DNA of 64,000 nucleotides from WHUA01 sp964585785. Lineage in GTDB: Bacteria; Pseudomonadota; Alphaproteobacteria; UBA8366. Positions 52,819 to 62,457 of this stretch are shown piece by piece. A model generated the notes under the pieces. It was given only the letters and a program-made list of their open reading frames with translations. It was not told the origin of the DNA and made no database searches. A program made the translations under genes and the position numbers. The stretch covers positions 1 through 64,000 of the forward strand of contig CAZPFL010000001.1 in assembly GCA_964585785.1 (NCBI GenBank), given 5' to 3'. Numbering within the stretch: position 1 is the stretch's first letter; the number at the start of each line of letters is the position of its first letter.

Positions 52819-53814
52819 ATGTCATTTCGCCAGAGAATTCTGATCGTGGCCGTTTTGGTGGCCGCGGCGGCCGGCGGCGCGTACTACTGGTGGCAGCAGC
52901 AGCAGAACACGCTGCCGGCCTATATTGCGGTGGGCAACGGGCGGATCGAGGCGGAAGAGGTTCAGGTCGCTGCTAAATACGCCGGTCGCGTTGCCCAGGT
53001 CCTGGTCGACGAAGGGGACATGGTCAAACAAGGCCAGGTCCTCGCCCGCATGGACACCGCGGAGCTCCAGGCAAGCCTCGCCAAGGCCAAGGCGGACGTC
53101 GCCCAGGCGACAGAGGCCGTCGCGGAAGCCAGGGCGCTCATCGTTCAGCGCGAAAGCGAGCTGAAATACGCCCAGCAGGAACTGGCACGCGCCCAATTTC
53201 TCATTCAGAAAGGGCATATCTCCAAACAATCGGCCGATCAGAAGCAGACCGCGCAGGACACCGCCCAGGCGGCGCTCGAAGCGGCCCGCGCGCGCCTCGT
53301 CAGCAGCGAGCGCGCCGTAGAATCCGCGTCGGCGGAGGCGCGGCGGATCCAGACCCAGATCGATGACTCCTCGCTCACCGCGCCGCGGCCGGGACGTATC
53401 GAATACCGCCTGGCGGAGCCGGGCGAGGTGCTTGCCAGCGGCGGCAAGGTCGTCACGCTGCTCGATCTCAGCGACGTCTACATGACCATTTTTCTGCCGA
53501 CCGCGCAGGCGGGCCGTGTCTTCATCGGCTCCGAGGCGCGCATTATTCTTGACGCTGCGCCGCAGCTGGTGATTCCCGCGAAGGTCTCGTTCGTTTCCGC
53601 GCAGGCGCAATTCACGCCGCGCGAGGTGGAGACTCAGAGCGAGCGCGAGAAGCTCATGTTCCGGGTCAAGGTCAAGATCGATCCCGCCGTGCTGCGGGCC
53701 CATATGGAAAAGGTGAAGACCGGCTTGCCGGGCGAGGCTTACGTTCTGCTGGGCTCAAACGCGACGTGGCCGGAGCGGTTCGCGGTGAAGCTTCCGCCGG
53801 TATCGAAGAAATGA
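52819..53814 (+). CDS. HlyD-family membrane fusion protein (YhiI-like)
   Basis: A 331-residue adaptor with a signal anchor (ILIVAVLVAAAAGGAYYWW), lipoyl motif EGDMVKQGQVLARMD, a coiled-coil hairpin (about residues 85-190) and DLSDVYMTIFLP in the beta-barrel. GAGAGGGA precedes ATG 52819. The stop overlaps the RbbA-like gene as ATGA. This exporter operon differs in architecture from the one at 42557-47622. Confidence 0.88.
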   Translation: MSFRQRILIVAVLVAAAAGGAYYWWQQQQNTLPAYIAVGNGRIEAEEVQVAAKYAGRVAQVLVDEGDMVKQGQVLARMDTAELQASLAKAKADVAQATEAVAEARALIVQRESELKYAQQELARAQFLIQKGHISKQSADQKQTAQDTAQAALEAARARLVSSERAVESASAEARRIQTQIDDSSLTAPRPGRIEYRLAEPGEVLASGGKVVTLLDLSDVYMTIFLPTAQAGRVFIGSEARIILDAAPQLVIPAKVSFVSAQAQFTPREVETQSEREKLMFRVKVKIDPAVLRAHMEKVKTGLPGEAYVLLGSNATWPERFAVKLPPVSKK

Positions 53815-56564
53815 ACGCGAACGGGCCGCTCGTCGCCCGGCTGCAAGCCGTCACGCACCGCTATGGCAAGACCCTGGCCCTCGACGCGGTCACGCTCGAT
53901 CTGCCGTCGGGAAGCATGATGGGGCTCATCGGGCCGGACGGCGTCGGCAAATCGACGCTGCTTGCGCTCGTCGCCGGCGCGCGAAAGATCCAGTCCGGCC
54001 GCGTCGAGGTGCTGGGCGGCGACATGGCGAGCCGGCGCTATCGCAACCGCGTCTGTCCCCGGATCGCCTATATGCCGCAGGGGCTCGGCAAGAACCTCTA
54101 CATGGATCTCACGGTCTTCGAGAACCTGGAGTTCTTCGGCCGGCTCTTCGGCCAGGACCGCGCGGCGCGGCGCCGGCGCATCGCCGAGCTTCTGAAGAGC
54201 ACGGGCCTCGACCCCTTTCCCGACCGGCCCGCGGGCAAGCTCTCGGGCGGCATGAAGCAGAAGCTCGGGCTTTGCTGCGCGCTGATCCACGACCCGGACC
54301 TGCTCATCCTCGACGAGCCGACGACCGGCGTGGACCCGCTGTCGCGCCGGCAGTTCTGGGACCTGATCGACCGGATCCGCGCGCGCCGGCCGGGCATGGG
54401 CGTGCTCGTCGCCACCGCCTACATGGACGAGGCCGAGCGGTTCGATTTCCTCGTCGCCATGAATGACGGGAAGGTCCTGGCAACCGGCAGCCCGGCGGCG
54501 ATCAAGGCCGGGGCCGGCGCCGAGACCCTCGAAGAGGCTTTTGTCGGCCTCTTGCCGGAAGCGCAGCGGCGCGGGCACAAGACGCTGGAAATTCCGCCCC
54601 GCCAGGTGCATGGGGACCGGCCCGCCATCGTGGCCGAAGGCTTGACGCGCCGGTTCGGTGACTTCGTCGCCGTCGATCATGTGAGCTTCGAGATCGAGCG
54701 CGGCGAGATTTTCGGTTTCCTGGGCTCGAATGGCTGCGGCAAGACAACGACGATGAAGATGCTGACGGCGCTCTTGCCGGCGTCCGAGGGCAAGGCGTGG
54801 CTGTTCGGCGAGGAGGCCAAGGCGAAGGACCTCGAGACGCGCAAGCGTGTCGGCTACATGTCGCAGGCCTTCTCCCTCTACGCCGAGCTGACCGTGCGCC
54901 AGAATCTCGATTTGCACGCGCGGCTATTCCATCTGCCGCGCGAGCGGATTGCCGACCGGATTACGACTTTGATCGAGAGCTTCGGCCTCGCCGGCTATGC
55001 GGACGCGCTGACGGAGAAACTGCCGCTGGGCGTGCGGCAACGCCTGTCCCTCGCCGTCGCCATCATTCACGAGCCCGAGATGCTGATCCTGGACGAGCCG
55101 ACCTCGGGCGTGGACCCGGTCGCGCGGGACAAGTTCTGGGAGCTGCTGATCGACCTTTCGCGCAATCAGGGCGTCACGATCTTCATCTCGACCCATTTCA
55201 TGAACGAAGCGGCGCGGTGTGACCGGATCTCGCTGATGCATGCCGGCCGGGTCCTGGCCAGCGGCACGCCGGCGGCTCTGATGAAGCAGCGTGGCGTGGA
55301 CTCGCTGGAGGACGCCTTCGTCGCTTATTTGCAGGACGCGTCCGCCGAGGCGGCTTCCGCGGATGCGGGCGAGACGCCGGTTGCGCCGCCGGCGGAGACC
55401 GCGTCCCGCGCAGATGGAAGACCGGCGCTGCATCACGGATTCAGTTTCCGCCGCCTTTTCGCCTATAGCCGCAGGGAAACGATGGAGCTGATGCGCGATC
55501 CGATCCGCTTGGCCGTGGCGCTTCTCGGCACGGCGTTCCTGATGCTCGTCTTCGGCTATGGCATCACCTTCGATGTCGAGAAGCTTACCTATGCCGCGCT
55601 CGACCGCGACCAGACACCGGAGAGCCGGACCTTTCTCGAAGGGTTTGCCGGCTCGCGCTATTTCCAGGAGCGCCCGCCGATCAAGAATCACGCCGACCTG
55701 GATCATCGGCTGAAGAGCGGCGACATCACGCTCGCGATCGAGATCCCGCCGAATTTCGGCAAGGCCCTGCTGCAAGGCCGGCGGCCCGAGGTGGCGGCCT
55801 GGATCGATGGTGCGATGCCATTCCGCGCGGAGACCATCCGCGGCTATGTGGAAGGTCTGTACCGGACCTATCTCGCGGCGCTTTCGCGCCGCGCTTATGG
55901 CGTCGAGCCGGACCTCCTGCCGGCCGATATCGAGTCGCGCTACCGCTATAACCAGGCCTTCAAGAGCATTTTCGCCATCGTTCCCTCGGTGATCGCGCTG
56001 ATGCTCGTCTTCATCCCGGGGATCCTGATGGCGCTCGGCGTGGTCCGGGAAAAGGAGCTCGGGTCAATCACCAATCTCTACGTCACGCCGGTCACGCGGC
56101 TCGAGTTCCTTCTCGGCAAGCAGCTTCCGTACATCGCGCTGGCGATGGTCAATTTCTTCGTGATGGTCGCGTTGGCGCTTTTCCTGTTCGGCGTTCCGGT
56201 CAAGGGCAGCTTTCTCACGTTGACCCTCGGCGCGTTTCTGTATGTGACCGCGACGACCGGGCTGGGACTGCTGATTTCCTCCTTCACCCGGACCCAGATC
56301 GCCGCGCTGTTCGGCACGGCTATTGCCACCATGGTGCCGGCGGTCCTGTTCTCCGGCATGATGCAGCCGGTCTCGTCGCTCGAGGGCGGCGCGGCGCTGT
56401 TCGGGCAAGGCTTTCCGACCGGTTACTTCATGACGATCAGCGTCGGGACCTTCACGAAGGCGCTCGGCGCGTCCGACCTCTCGACGAAGCTTTTCGCGCT
56501 TGCCCTGTTCTTCCCGGTCTTGACGGCGGTCAGCGCGCTGCTGCTCAAGAAACAGGAGCGCTGA
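53811..56564 (+). CDS. RbbA-like ABC-ABC-permease fusion
   Basis: A 917-residue protein: two ABC ATPase domains (Walker A GPDGVGKST near residue 43 and GSNGCGKTT near 305; Walker B LLILDEPTTGVD and MLILDEPTSGVD), a linker near 515-550, and a C-terminal ABC-2 permease (from about 560, with RDPIRLAVALLGTAFLMLVF and VVREKELGSITNLYVTPVT). The second signature is degenerate (LPLGVRQRLSLA). This ABC-ABC-permease order is that of RbbA/YhiH. It pairs with the adaptor before and the permease after. Confidence 0.9.
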   Translation: MNANGPLVARLQAVTHRYGKTLALDAVTLDLPSGSMMGLIGPDGVGKSTLLALVAGARKIQSGRVEVLGGDMASRRYRNRVCPRIAYMPQGLGKNLYMDLTVFENLEFFGRLFGQDRAARRRRIAELLKSTGLDPFPDRPAGKLSGGMKQKLGLCCALIHDPDLLILDEPTTGVDPLSRRQFWDLIDRIRARRPGMGVLVATAYMDEAERFDFLVAMNDGKVLATGSPAAIKAGAGAETLEEAFVGLLPEAQRRGHKTLEIPPRQVHGDRPAIVAEGLTRRFGDFVAVDHVSFEIERGEIFGFLGSNGCGKTTTMKMLTALLPASEGKAWLFGEEAKAKDLETRKRVGYMSQAFSLYAELTVRQNLDLHARLFHLPRERIADRITTLIESFGLAGYADALTEKLPLGVRQRLSLAVAIIHEPEMLILDEPTSGVDPVARDKFWELLIDLSRNQGVTIFISTHFMNEAARCDRISLMHAGRVLASGTPAALMKQRGVDSLEDAFVAYLQDASAEAASADAGETPVAPPAETASRADGRPALHHGFSFRRLFAYSRRETMELMRDPIRLAVALLGTAFLMLVFGYGITFDVEKLTYAALDRDQTPESRTFLEGFAGSRYFQERPPIKNHADLDHRLKSGDITLAIEIPPNFGKALLQGRRPEVAAWIDGAMPFRAETIRGYVEGLYRTYLAALSRRAYGVEPDLLPADIESRYRYNQAFKSIFAIVPSVIALMLVFIPGILMALGVVREKELGSITNLYVTPVTRLEFLLGKQLPYIALAMVNFFVMVALALFLFGVPVKGSFLTLTLGAFLYVTATTGLGLLISSFTRTQIAALFGTAIATMVPAVLFSGMMQPVSSLEGGAALFGQGFPTGYFMTISVGTFTKALGASDLSTKLFALALFFPVLTAVSALLLKKQER

Positions 56565-56565
56565 G

Positions 56566-57693
56566 ATGCGGCGCCTCGAAAATATCTACCGCCTCGGCAT
56601 CAAGGAGCTGTTCAGCCTGCGTCACGATGCGGTCCTGCTCGCGCTCATCGTCTGGGCCTTCACTTTCTCGATCTACACGGCCGCCACGGGCATGTCGCAC
56701 GATCTGCACAACGCGTCGATCGCCATCGTCGACGAAGATCACTCGCAACTGTCGACGCGGATTCGCGAGGCTTTCCTGCCGCCCTATTTCCGCGAACCGA
56801 AGATGATTTCCTTCAAAGACATCGACCCCGGCATGGATTCCGGGATCTACACCTTCGTCCTGGTCATTCCCGACAAGTTCGAGGCCGATGTCCTCGCCGG
56901 GCGGCATCCGGCGATTCAGGTCGATATCGACGCGACGGCCATGATGCAGGCGGGCATCGGCGACAGCTATATCAGCAACATTCTCTCCCAGGAGATCACG
57001 CGGTTCGTCGACGCCGGAAACAGCGAAGACGCCTATCCGGTCAAAATCCAGACACGCTACGCCTTCAACCCGAACATTACGAGTTCCTGGTTCACCAGCG
57101 TCATGGAGATCATCAACAACGTGACGATGCTGTCGATCGTGCTGACCGGGGCGGCGCTGATCCGTGAACGGGAGCATGGGACGATCGAGCATCTTCTCGT
57201 TATGCCGCTGACGCCGTTTGAGATCATGATGGCGAAGGTGTGGGCCAACGGCTTGGTCATTCTCGTCGCGGCCGGTCTGTCGCTGTGGCTTGTCGTCGAG
57301 ACGCTCCTCCGGGTTCCGGTCGCCGGCTCGGTGCCGCTTTTTCTCGCGGGCACCGCGCTCTATCTCTTCTTCGCGACGGCGCTCGGCATCTTCCTCGCGA
57401 CCCTGGCGCGGTCGATGCCGCAGTTCGGTCTCATCTTCATGCTGGTCATCCTGCCGATGGAGCTGCTCTCCGGCGGTAACACGCCGATCGAAAGCCAGCC
57501 CCAGGCCCTGCAAATAATCATGCAGGCCGTGCCGTCGACCCATTTCGTGAGCTTTGCGCAGGCTATCCTTTACCGCGGCGCCGGGATCGACATCGTGTGG
57601 CCGCAATTCGCGCTTGTCGCCGGCATCGGCGGTCTCTTTTTCGCATTCGCCGCGGTCCGCTTCCGGAAAAGCATCGCCGCCATGCAGAGCTGA
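56566..57693 (+). CDS. ABC-2 type exporter permease (YhhJ-like)
   Basis: A 375-residue ABC-2 permease: cytoplasmic RLGIKELFSLRHDAVLLALI (start of helix 1), a large extracytoplasmic domain (about 45-190), and IREREHGTIEHLLVMPLTPFEIM before the C-terminal helices. It starts one base after the RbbA-like stop. It presumably pairs with the permease domain of that fusion. The operon ends against a convergent enolase-superfamily gene 22 bases away. Confidence 0.88.
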   Translation: MRRLENIYRLGIKELFSLRHDAVLLALIVWAFTFSIYTAATGMSHDLHNASIAIVDEDHSQLSTRIREAFLPPYFREPKMISFKDIDPGMDSGIYTFVLVIPDKFEADVLAGRHPAIQVDIDATAMMQAGIGDSYISNILSQEITRFVDAGNSEDAYPVKIQTRYAFNPNITSSWFTSVMEIINNVTMLSIVLTGAALIREREHGTIEHLLVMPLTPFEIMMAKVWANGLVILVAAGLSLWLVVETLLRVPVAGSVPLFLAGTALYLFFATALGIFLATLARSMPQFGLIFMLVILPMELLSGGNTPIESQPQALQIIMQAVPSTHFVSFAQAILYRGAGIDIVWPQFALVAGIGGLFFAFAAVRFRKSIAAMQS

Positions 57694-57715
57694 GCTTCCC
57701 GGCTCGCCCGTGAGT

Positions 57716-58837
57716 TCAGGCAGCCGGCGCTATCTCGATCCGCCGCAAAGCCAGCGCATCGGCGTCGAAATCGATGCCCAGGCCCGGCCGGTCGGGCAGG
57801 TGGAACAGCCCGTTCACCGGAACGGGCGGGTGGTCGAAAAGCGCATGCGTGCGCGTCGTTGGGTCGTTCCACTCACAGGGCTTGGTCGCGTGCATCTGTG
57901 TGGCGCAGATATGAAGATTGGCGAGGTGGCCGATCATCGGCTGGGTCTGGTGCGGCACCAGCTCGACGCCATGCGCCTGGGCCAGCGCGGCGGCGCGCAA
58001 GAGTCCGGTGACGCCGCCCATCTTGACGATGTCGGGCTGGATCATGCGCACGCCAGCGTCGATCAGCTCGGCGAGCCCGCCCAAGGTGTAAGTCTGCTCA
58101 CCGGCCGAGACGGTAATGGAAAGCTTCCGCGCCACCTCGCCCGTCGCCCGGACGTGGTAGTGCTGCACCGGCTCCTCGAACCACCAGTAGCCGAGCTCCT
58201 CGAGCGCTCGCCCGACCCGGATCGCGCCGCTCGCTGAATAACCATTGTTGGCGTCGAAGGCGAGGGGAAAGCCATCGCCGACCAGCTTGCGAACAGCGCG
58301 GGCCTTCGCGATGTGATCCGCAACGCCGTCGTCCAAATCGACGCGGTGGTTGTCGAAACGGATCTTGATGGCAGCCGGTTTGTCTTCCAGCCGTTTCTCA
58401 ACGATGCGCAGGACGTCGTCTAGGCTGCGCCCGGCGCCATTGCCGCCGATCGAGGCATAGAAGGGGAGCGCGGTCTTCCATGCGCCGCCCAGCAGCTTGT
58501 AGAGCGGCTGCCCGAAGCGCTTGCCCTTCAGATCCCACAGCGCGATGTCGATAGCGGCGAGCGCGCCGGTCAGCGCGCCTTCCGGTCCCAGTTTGACGAG
58601 CCGGTGCAGGAGCCGATCCTGCAACACGGCGTGGTCCAGCGGGTCGGCGCCGATCAGCGCCGGCGCAATATTGTGCACGATCATGCCGAGCGAAGCGAGC
58701 CCGCCCTGCATGGGAGAGGCCTCGCCGATCCCGTGCACCCCGTCATCCGTCCAGATCCGCACGAATGCGCTGCGCTGGTCGGCGCGATCCTCCGGCGACC
58801 ATTGGACCTGAAAGGCCTCGATGCGATCAATTTTCAT
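57716..58837 (-). CDS. Mandelate racemase/muconate lactonizing enzyme family protein
   Basis: A 373-residue enolase-superfamily enzyme. Barrel markers are AAIKIRFDNHRVDLDDGVAD (Lys motif region), LAFDANNGYSASGA (first metal Asp), YWWFEEPVQHY (metal Glu) and SAGEQTYTLGG (metal Glu), then IQPDIVKMGGVTGLL. It abstracts a proton alpha to a carboxylate; dehydratase or racemase activity depends on subgroup, which I cannot fix. It stands alone. Confidence 0.87.
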   Translation of the reverse strand: MKIDRIEAFQVQWSPEDRADQRSAFVRIWTDDGVHGIGEASPMQGGLASLGMIVHNIAPALIGADPLDHAVLQDRLLHRLVKLGPEGALTGALAAIDIALWDLKGKRFGQPLYKLLGGAWKTALPFYASIGGNGAGRSLDDVLRIVEKRLEDKPAAIKIRFDNHRVDLDDGVADHIAKARAVRKLVGDGFPLAFDANNGYSASGAIRVGRALEELGYWWFEEPVQHYHVRATGEVARKLSITVSAGEQTYTLGGLAELIDAGVRMIQPDIVKMGGVTGLLRAAALAQAHGVELVPHQTQPMIGHLANLHICATQMHATKPCEWNDPTTRTHALFDHPPVPVNGLFHLPDRPGLGIDFDADALALRRIEIAPAA

Positions 58838-59391
58838 GACGTTCCACTCCCTGGTGTTTTTATTGGATGGTAGCGCCTTCGCGGCGTCAGCGCATAGCGC
58901 GGCGCCGCAGGGGTGGCTTGGCGTGACGCATTAACATTAATACTTTCGAGTGAGATCCATGCACCGAAGGCCGCCGAGTCAGCTTCGCCCTTGATCCGCG
59001 GACCCGGCCGAGGCCGTCCTGCCGGGAGTGCCGGCGCCGGTCGCGGCGCTTGCGGACTAGATCGATCGACGATGTGCGACTAGATCGCAATTGTCTCAAA
59101 TGTCGCTGTAATTCGACCTACCCTGCCGGGTGGCGGTTTGATCGACCTGCGTCGATCCGTCCCTTTGCTCGCCCGTTCGGTCCGGATGTATGTCTGAGCG
59201 GGTCTGTGGAAAGGCTAATGATTCTAGTTCTTTGAGTGGGCGTGCGTGTTGCGGGGCGCTCCGCTGCTGCTGCCGATGAGATGTCTTGTTCGGCAGCGCG
59301 CGTGGGCGACCTTTCCGGAGGATCAGGGTTGCGCCGCCGTCACGGAACCGGCGGACGGGCGTTGCGTTTGCCATGTTACCGGCGTTGATCG
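58838..59391. other. Gene-free stretch before the glycosyltransferase
   Basis: 554 bases. It contains a hairpin GATCGAC-CTGC-GTCGATC (59140-59157) and two direct copies of GACTAGATCG (59055-59064, 59078-59087) 23 bp apart, which might be regulator sites. No gene or clear promoter was recognised. Confidence 0.45.
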
Positions 59392-60309
59392 ATGGAAAAT
59401 GAAATCTTGAATACCGCATCACCCCTGCTTTCCATCGTGCTGCTCACCTATGCGCGTGATGCGGCCGTTCAGGGATTGCTCAGCCATATTCGCCCATTGG
59501 TCGCGCAGCGCACCGATGTGGAGATCGTGCTGGTCGACAACAACGAAGACGAGCGTGATCGATCGGCGCTGCTGGCCGGCTTTCCCCAGGCCAAGCTGTA
59601 CAAGACATACAAGAATCTTGGCGCCACGGTCGGCCGGAATTGCGGTATCGAGATCGCCACCGGGAAATACCTGCTGTTTCTGGATGACGACGCTGTCGTT
59701 TATCCGGCCGATTTCGTGGACGTGATCTTTCGGCTGTTCGACCGTTATCCGAAGGCCGGTATCCTGGCCTTCAAGAGCCTCGACTTCGAGACGAAAAAGC
59801 TCATCGTCGAGGAATTCCCGCACACCAACAAGCGCCTGCCGGCGGACAAGCCGTTCAAGACGTTTCGGTTCATCGGCGTCGCCAATGCGGTGCGGCGGAA
59901 GGTTTTCGAGGAAGTGGGCCATTACCGCCCTGACTTTTTCTATGCCGCGGAGGAATTCGATCTCGCCTATCGCGCCATCAAGGCGGGATATGAGATCTGG
60001 TATGCGCCGGACGTCTGGGTCCTGCACAAGCACGATCCCGCCGGGCGCATGCCGTCGATGACCGCGGTCGAAACGAATTACCGCAACAAGCTGCGGGTCG
60101 GCTTTCTCCATTTGCCGAGCCATATTCGCCTGATCAACATGCTGGCCTGGACCGCTTTCGTCATCTGGCGGTCCCGCGGCAAGGCGGCATGGCGGAAGGT
60201 GCTGTCGGAATTTTATGTCTGGGCCGCGTTGAACCGGCATGACCGGCATCCGCTCGGGCGTGAGGCCCGCCGCTATATCCGGAGCTGCGGCGGCGCGATC
60301 TGGCGCTAG
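59392..60309 (+). CDS. Glycosyltransferase family 2
   Basis: A 305-residue GT-A glycosyltransferase: SIVLLTYARDAAVQGLLSHI at residues 13-32, the nucleotide-sugar Asp in LVDNNEDERD, KNLGATVGRNCGIEIATGKY (in part), the DXD-type LFLDDDAVVYP and a catalytic region FFYAAEEFDLAYRAIKAGY. It likely adds a sugar to a polysaccharide or glycolipid. The following genes (LamG-VanZ protein, regulator, RfaH-like factor) point to surface polysaccharide production. Confidence 0.88.
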   Translation: MENEILNTASPLLSIVLLTYARDAAVQGLLSHIRPLVAQRTDVEIVLVDNNEDERDRSALLAGFPQAKLYKTYKNLGATVGRNCGIEIATGKYLLFLDDDAVVYPADFVDVIFRLFDRYPKAGILAFKSLDFETKKLIVEEFPHTNKRLPADKPFKTFRFIGVANAVRRKVFEEVGHYRPDFFYAAEEFDLAYRAIKAGYEIWYAPDVWVLHKHDPAGRMPSMTAVETNYRNKLRVGFLHLPSHIRLINMLAWTAFVIWRSRGKAAWRKVLSEFYVWAALNRHDRHPLGREARRYIRSCGGAIWR

Positions 60310-60426
60310 CGGTTTCCGCCCTGTCGCGCCGACCGTTGGGCTGACAACGGGGCGCGCCGGGCGAAAATATATTATGCATACGGCAGTCCCGCGGCGCGGG
60401 TCGGAAATGGCATTGGTTCGAGAGGC

Positions 60427-61593
60427 ATGGCTCAAGGCGCCCCTAGCTTCGCGCGATTCGGATCGGCGCTCGCCGTTCTGTACCTGGCGGCCGTATTTTT
60501 CCTGCTACTTTATCCCTTCGACTTTTCGTGGCCCTTCGCCGCGCAGGACAACAGCGTCGCCTGGCCGCAGGACGGCGAGGGGGCGCAATTCGGCAAGACC
60601 GGCCTGCTCGTAAGCGCGTCGCCGCCGGCGAGCCTTTACAAGCGCCTTTCCGTCGGCGACCGGCTCAGTGTCGAGCTTTGGCTCAGTGCCGCATCGGCCT
60701 ACCAGAAGGGCCCGGCGCGGATCATCTCTTATGCCCGGAATCCCTGGGAGAGCAATTTCACCATCGGTCAGCAGCGCAGGGACCTTATCGTCCGTTTGCG
60801 GACGACGAGGACGGACGCGGACGGCATCCCGAGCCTCGACGTGGGCAACGCATTTCATCCGGGCGTGATGCAGCACGTCGTCGTGACGCATGATTCCACG
60901 GAAGAGCGCGTTTATATCGATGGCAAGCTGCGTGCGGAATCGGCGACGCCGCGCGGCAATTTCTCCACCTGGGACCCGACGCATCTGCTCGCCTTTGGGA
61001 ACGAAGCGGACGGGGGGCGGCCATGGGACGGCAGGATCGCCTATGCCGCGATATACGATCGTCCTCTGCCGGCTGAGACGGTTGCCGCCCGCTTCAAGGC
61101 GGGCTACCGCGCGGGCGGGCAGCCGGCGGCGCCGGGCCTTCTTCTCGCCTATGACTTTACGCATGGCTTGCCGGCGCAAGGCGCGGAGGGGACGGATCGG
61201 CGCTCGTCGATGCCGCGGCTGGAAAAGCCCGCCAAGGTGCCGACCTATTCCCGGCTCTTCTTCCTTTATATCGACGGGAAGATGAACTTTGCCGTGAGCT
61301 CCGCTTGGGACCTCATCCGCAACGTCATCCTGTTCGTGCCCTTCGGCGTCTTTGGCTTCGCCCTCGTTGCGCGGCGCACGCGATCCGCGGCCGCGGCGAT
61401 CGCGGTGACCGTTGCCGCCGCTTTCCTGGTCTCCGCGACCTGCGAGGCGCTGCAGTTCTTCGAGAACGAGCGGACGTCCTCGATCCTCGATCTCGCCACG
61501 AACACGGGCGGCGCCCTGCTCGGCGCTTTCGGCTATTGGTGCTGGCTGCGGCTCGGCGGGCTGCGGCGCTGGACCGGGAAGCCCGTTCCCTAG
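60427..61593 (+). CDS. LamG-VanZ membrane protein
   Basis: A 388-residue protein. One N-terminal helix (LAVLYLAAVFFLLLYPFDF) is followed by a concanavalin/LamG-like domain (about 45-240; SVELWLSAAS, ISYARNPWESNFTIGQ, HVVVTHDSTEERVYIDGKL). The C-terminal VanZ-like part has about three helices (WDLIRNVILFVPFGVFGFAL in part, then SATCEALQFFENERTSSILDLATNTGGALLGA in part). VanZ-type domains are often linked to exopolysaccharide systems; the LamG part may bind glycan. It likely follows the glycosyltransferase in one transcript. Confidence 0.82.
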   Translation: MAQGAPSFARFGSALAVLYLAAVFFLLLYPFDFSWPFAAQDNSVAWPQDGEGAQFGKTGLLVSASPPASLYKRLSVGDRLSVELWLSAASAYQKGPARIISYARNPWESNFTIGQQRRDLIVRLRTTRTDADGIPSLDVGNAFHPGVMQHVVVTHDSTEERVYIDGKLRAESATPRGNFSTWDPTHLLAFGNEADGGRPWDGRIAYAAIYDRPLPAETVAARFKAGYRAGGQPAAPGLLLAYDFTHGLPAQGAEGTDRRSSMPRLEKPAKVPTYSRLFFLYIDGKMNFAVSSAWDLIRNVILFVPFGVFGFALVARRTRSAAAAIAVTVAAAFLVSATCEALQFFENERTSSILDLATNTGGALLGAFGYWCWLRLGGLRRWTGKPVP

Positions 61594-61668
61594 CCGGAGG
61601 CGGCGCTTCTCGTATCGTGCGCCAGTGCTGCCGGTTCGCGGGAAGGGCGCGCGACCGGTCCCATCCTA

Positions 61669-61697
61669 TTGACTTTCCTTGTCGTTCACAGTATGAA
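61669..61697 (+). promoter_or_regulatory. Promoter of the regulator/RfaH-like pair
   Basis: TTGACT (61669-61674), a 17-base spacer and TATGAA (61692-61697), predicting transcription from about 61704. The -10 lies inside the first of two GTTCA-N5-TGAAC palindromes. Confidence 0.6.
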
Positions 61698-61719
61698 CGA
61701 CAACGTTCAACATATGAAC
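61684..61719. promoter_or_regulatory. Tandem GTTCA-N5-TGAAC operators
   Basis: Two palindromes with identical arms, at 61684-61698 and 61705-61719, start to start 21 bp, two turns of the helix. The first covers the -10 element, the second begins at the predicted transcript start. This is the geometry expected for cooperative repressor binding and autoregulation by the winged-helix protein encoded next. Confidence 0.75.
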
Positions 61720-61752
61720 GTCATCGGCGTCGGGCTGGCGGGAAAGCGTGGG

Positions 61753-62457
61753 ATGGCGGCAACGGCACAGGATGCGAAGGGCGGCAAGCGCGCCGAGAAC
61801 GAAGATCCGGAAATCGTTCTCGGCCTGCTGAGCGCGATCGAGCTAGACAGCTCGGTCACCCAGCGCTCGCTCTCGAGAGAGCTCGGAATAGCGCTCGGGC
61901 TGGCCAATGCCTACCTGAAGCGCTGCGCCAAGAAGGGCTTGATCAAGGTCCGGCAGGTGCCGCTTAACCGTTATGCCTACTATCTGACGCCCAAGGGATT
62001 TTCCGAGAAGAGCCGGCTCACGGCGGAATATCTCACGATCTCCTTCAACTTCTTTCGCGATGCGCGGGCGCAATGCGCGGCGCTTCTCGATGGCGCCGCC
62101 CGGCAGGGATGGTGCCGCATCGCCTTGATCGGGGCGGGTGAGCTGGCCGAGATCGCAGTGCTGAGCGCCGGCGAAACGCCGGCGGAGATCGTATGCGTGG
62201 CGGATGCCAGGGCGGCCGCCGGCCGTTGCGCCGGCGTTCCCGTGGTGAAGGATTTGACCGAGGTGCTGCGGCTTGCCGGTGGCGAGGCCGGGCTCGACGG
62301 CTTCCTCATCACCGATACGCAAGCGCCGCAATCCGCCTATGACGCGGCGCTCAAACAGGCGGCCGCGGCCGGCTTCGCGGCGGATCGCGTGATGGTGCCG
62401 GCGCTCCTGCGGATAAAGACACCGATGGCGTCGTCCGACGCGGAGGGCGGCCGATGA
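61753..62457 (+). CDS. Winged-helix regulator with C-terminal Rossmann-like domain
   Basis: A 234-residue protein from ATG 61753. A winged-helix domain (about residues 20-85: VLGLLSAIELDSSVTQRSLSR in part, then LGIALGLANAYLKRCAKKGLI in part, and LNRYAYYLTPKGF) resembles EPS-associated MarR-like regulators. The C-terminal half (WCRIALIGAGELAEIAVLS) looks like a small nucleotide-binding domain. Earlier in-frame ATGs (61693, 61714) lie within the promoter and operators, so they are rejected; GGGAAAG precedes 61753. It is coupled by ATGA to the NusG-like gene. Confidence 0.8.
   Translation: MAATAQDAKGGKRAENEDPEIVLGLLSAIELDSSVTQRSLSRELGIALGLANAYLKRCAKKGLIKVRQVPLNRYAYYLTPKGFSEKSRLTAEYLTISFNFFRDARAQCAALLDGAARQGWCRIALIGAGELAEIAVLSAGETPAEIVCVADARAAAGRCAGVPVVKDLTEVLRLAGGEAGLDGFLITDTQAPQSAYDAALKQAAAAGFAADRVMVPALLRIKTPMASSDAEGGR

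Noticed and set aside
61693..61752. Upstream in-frame ATG codons as start of the winged-helix regulator
   Set aside because: They fall within the -10 box and the operator palindromes, so transcripts would not contain the first; ATG 61753 has a ribosome-binding site.
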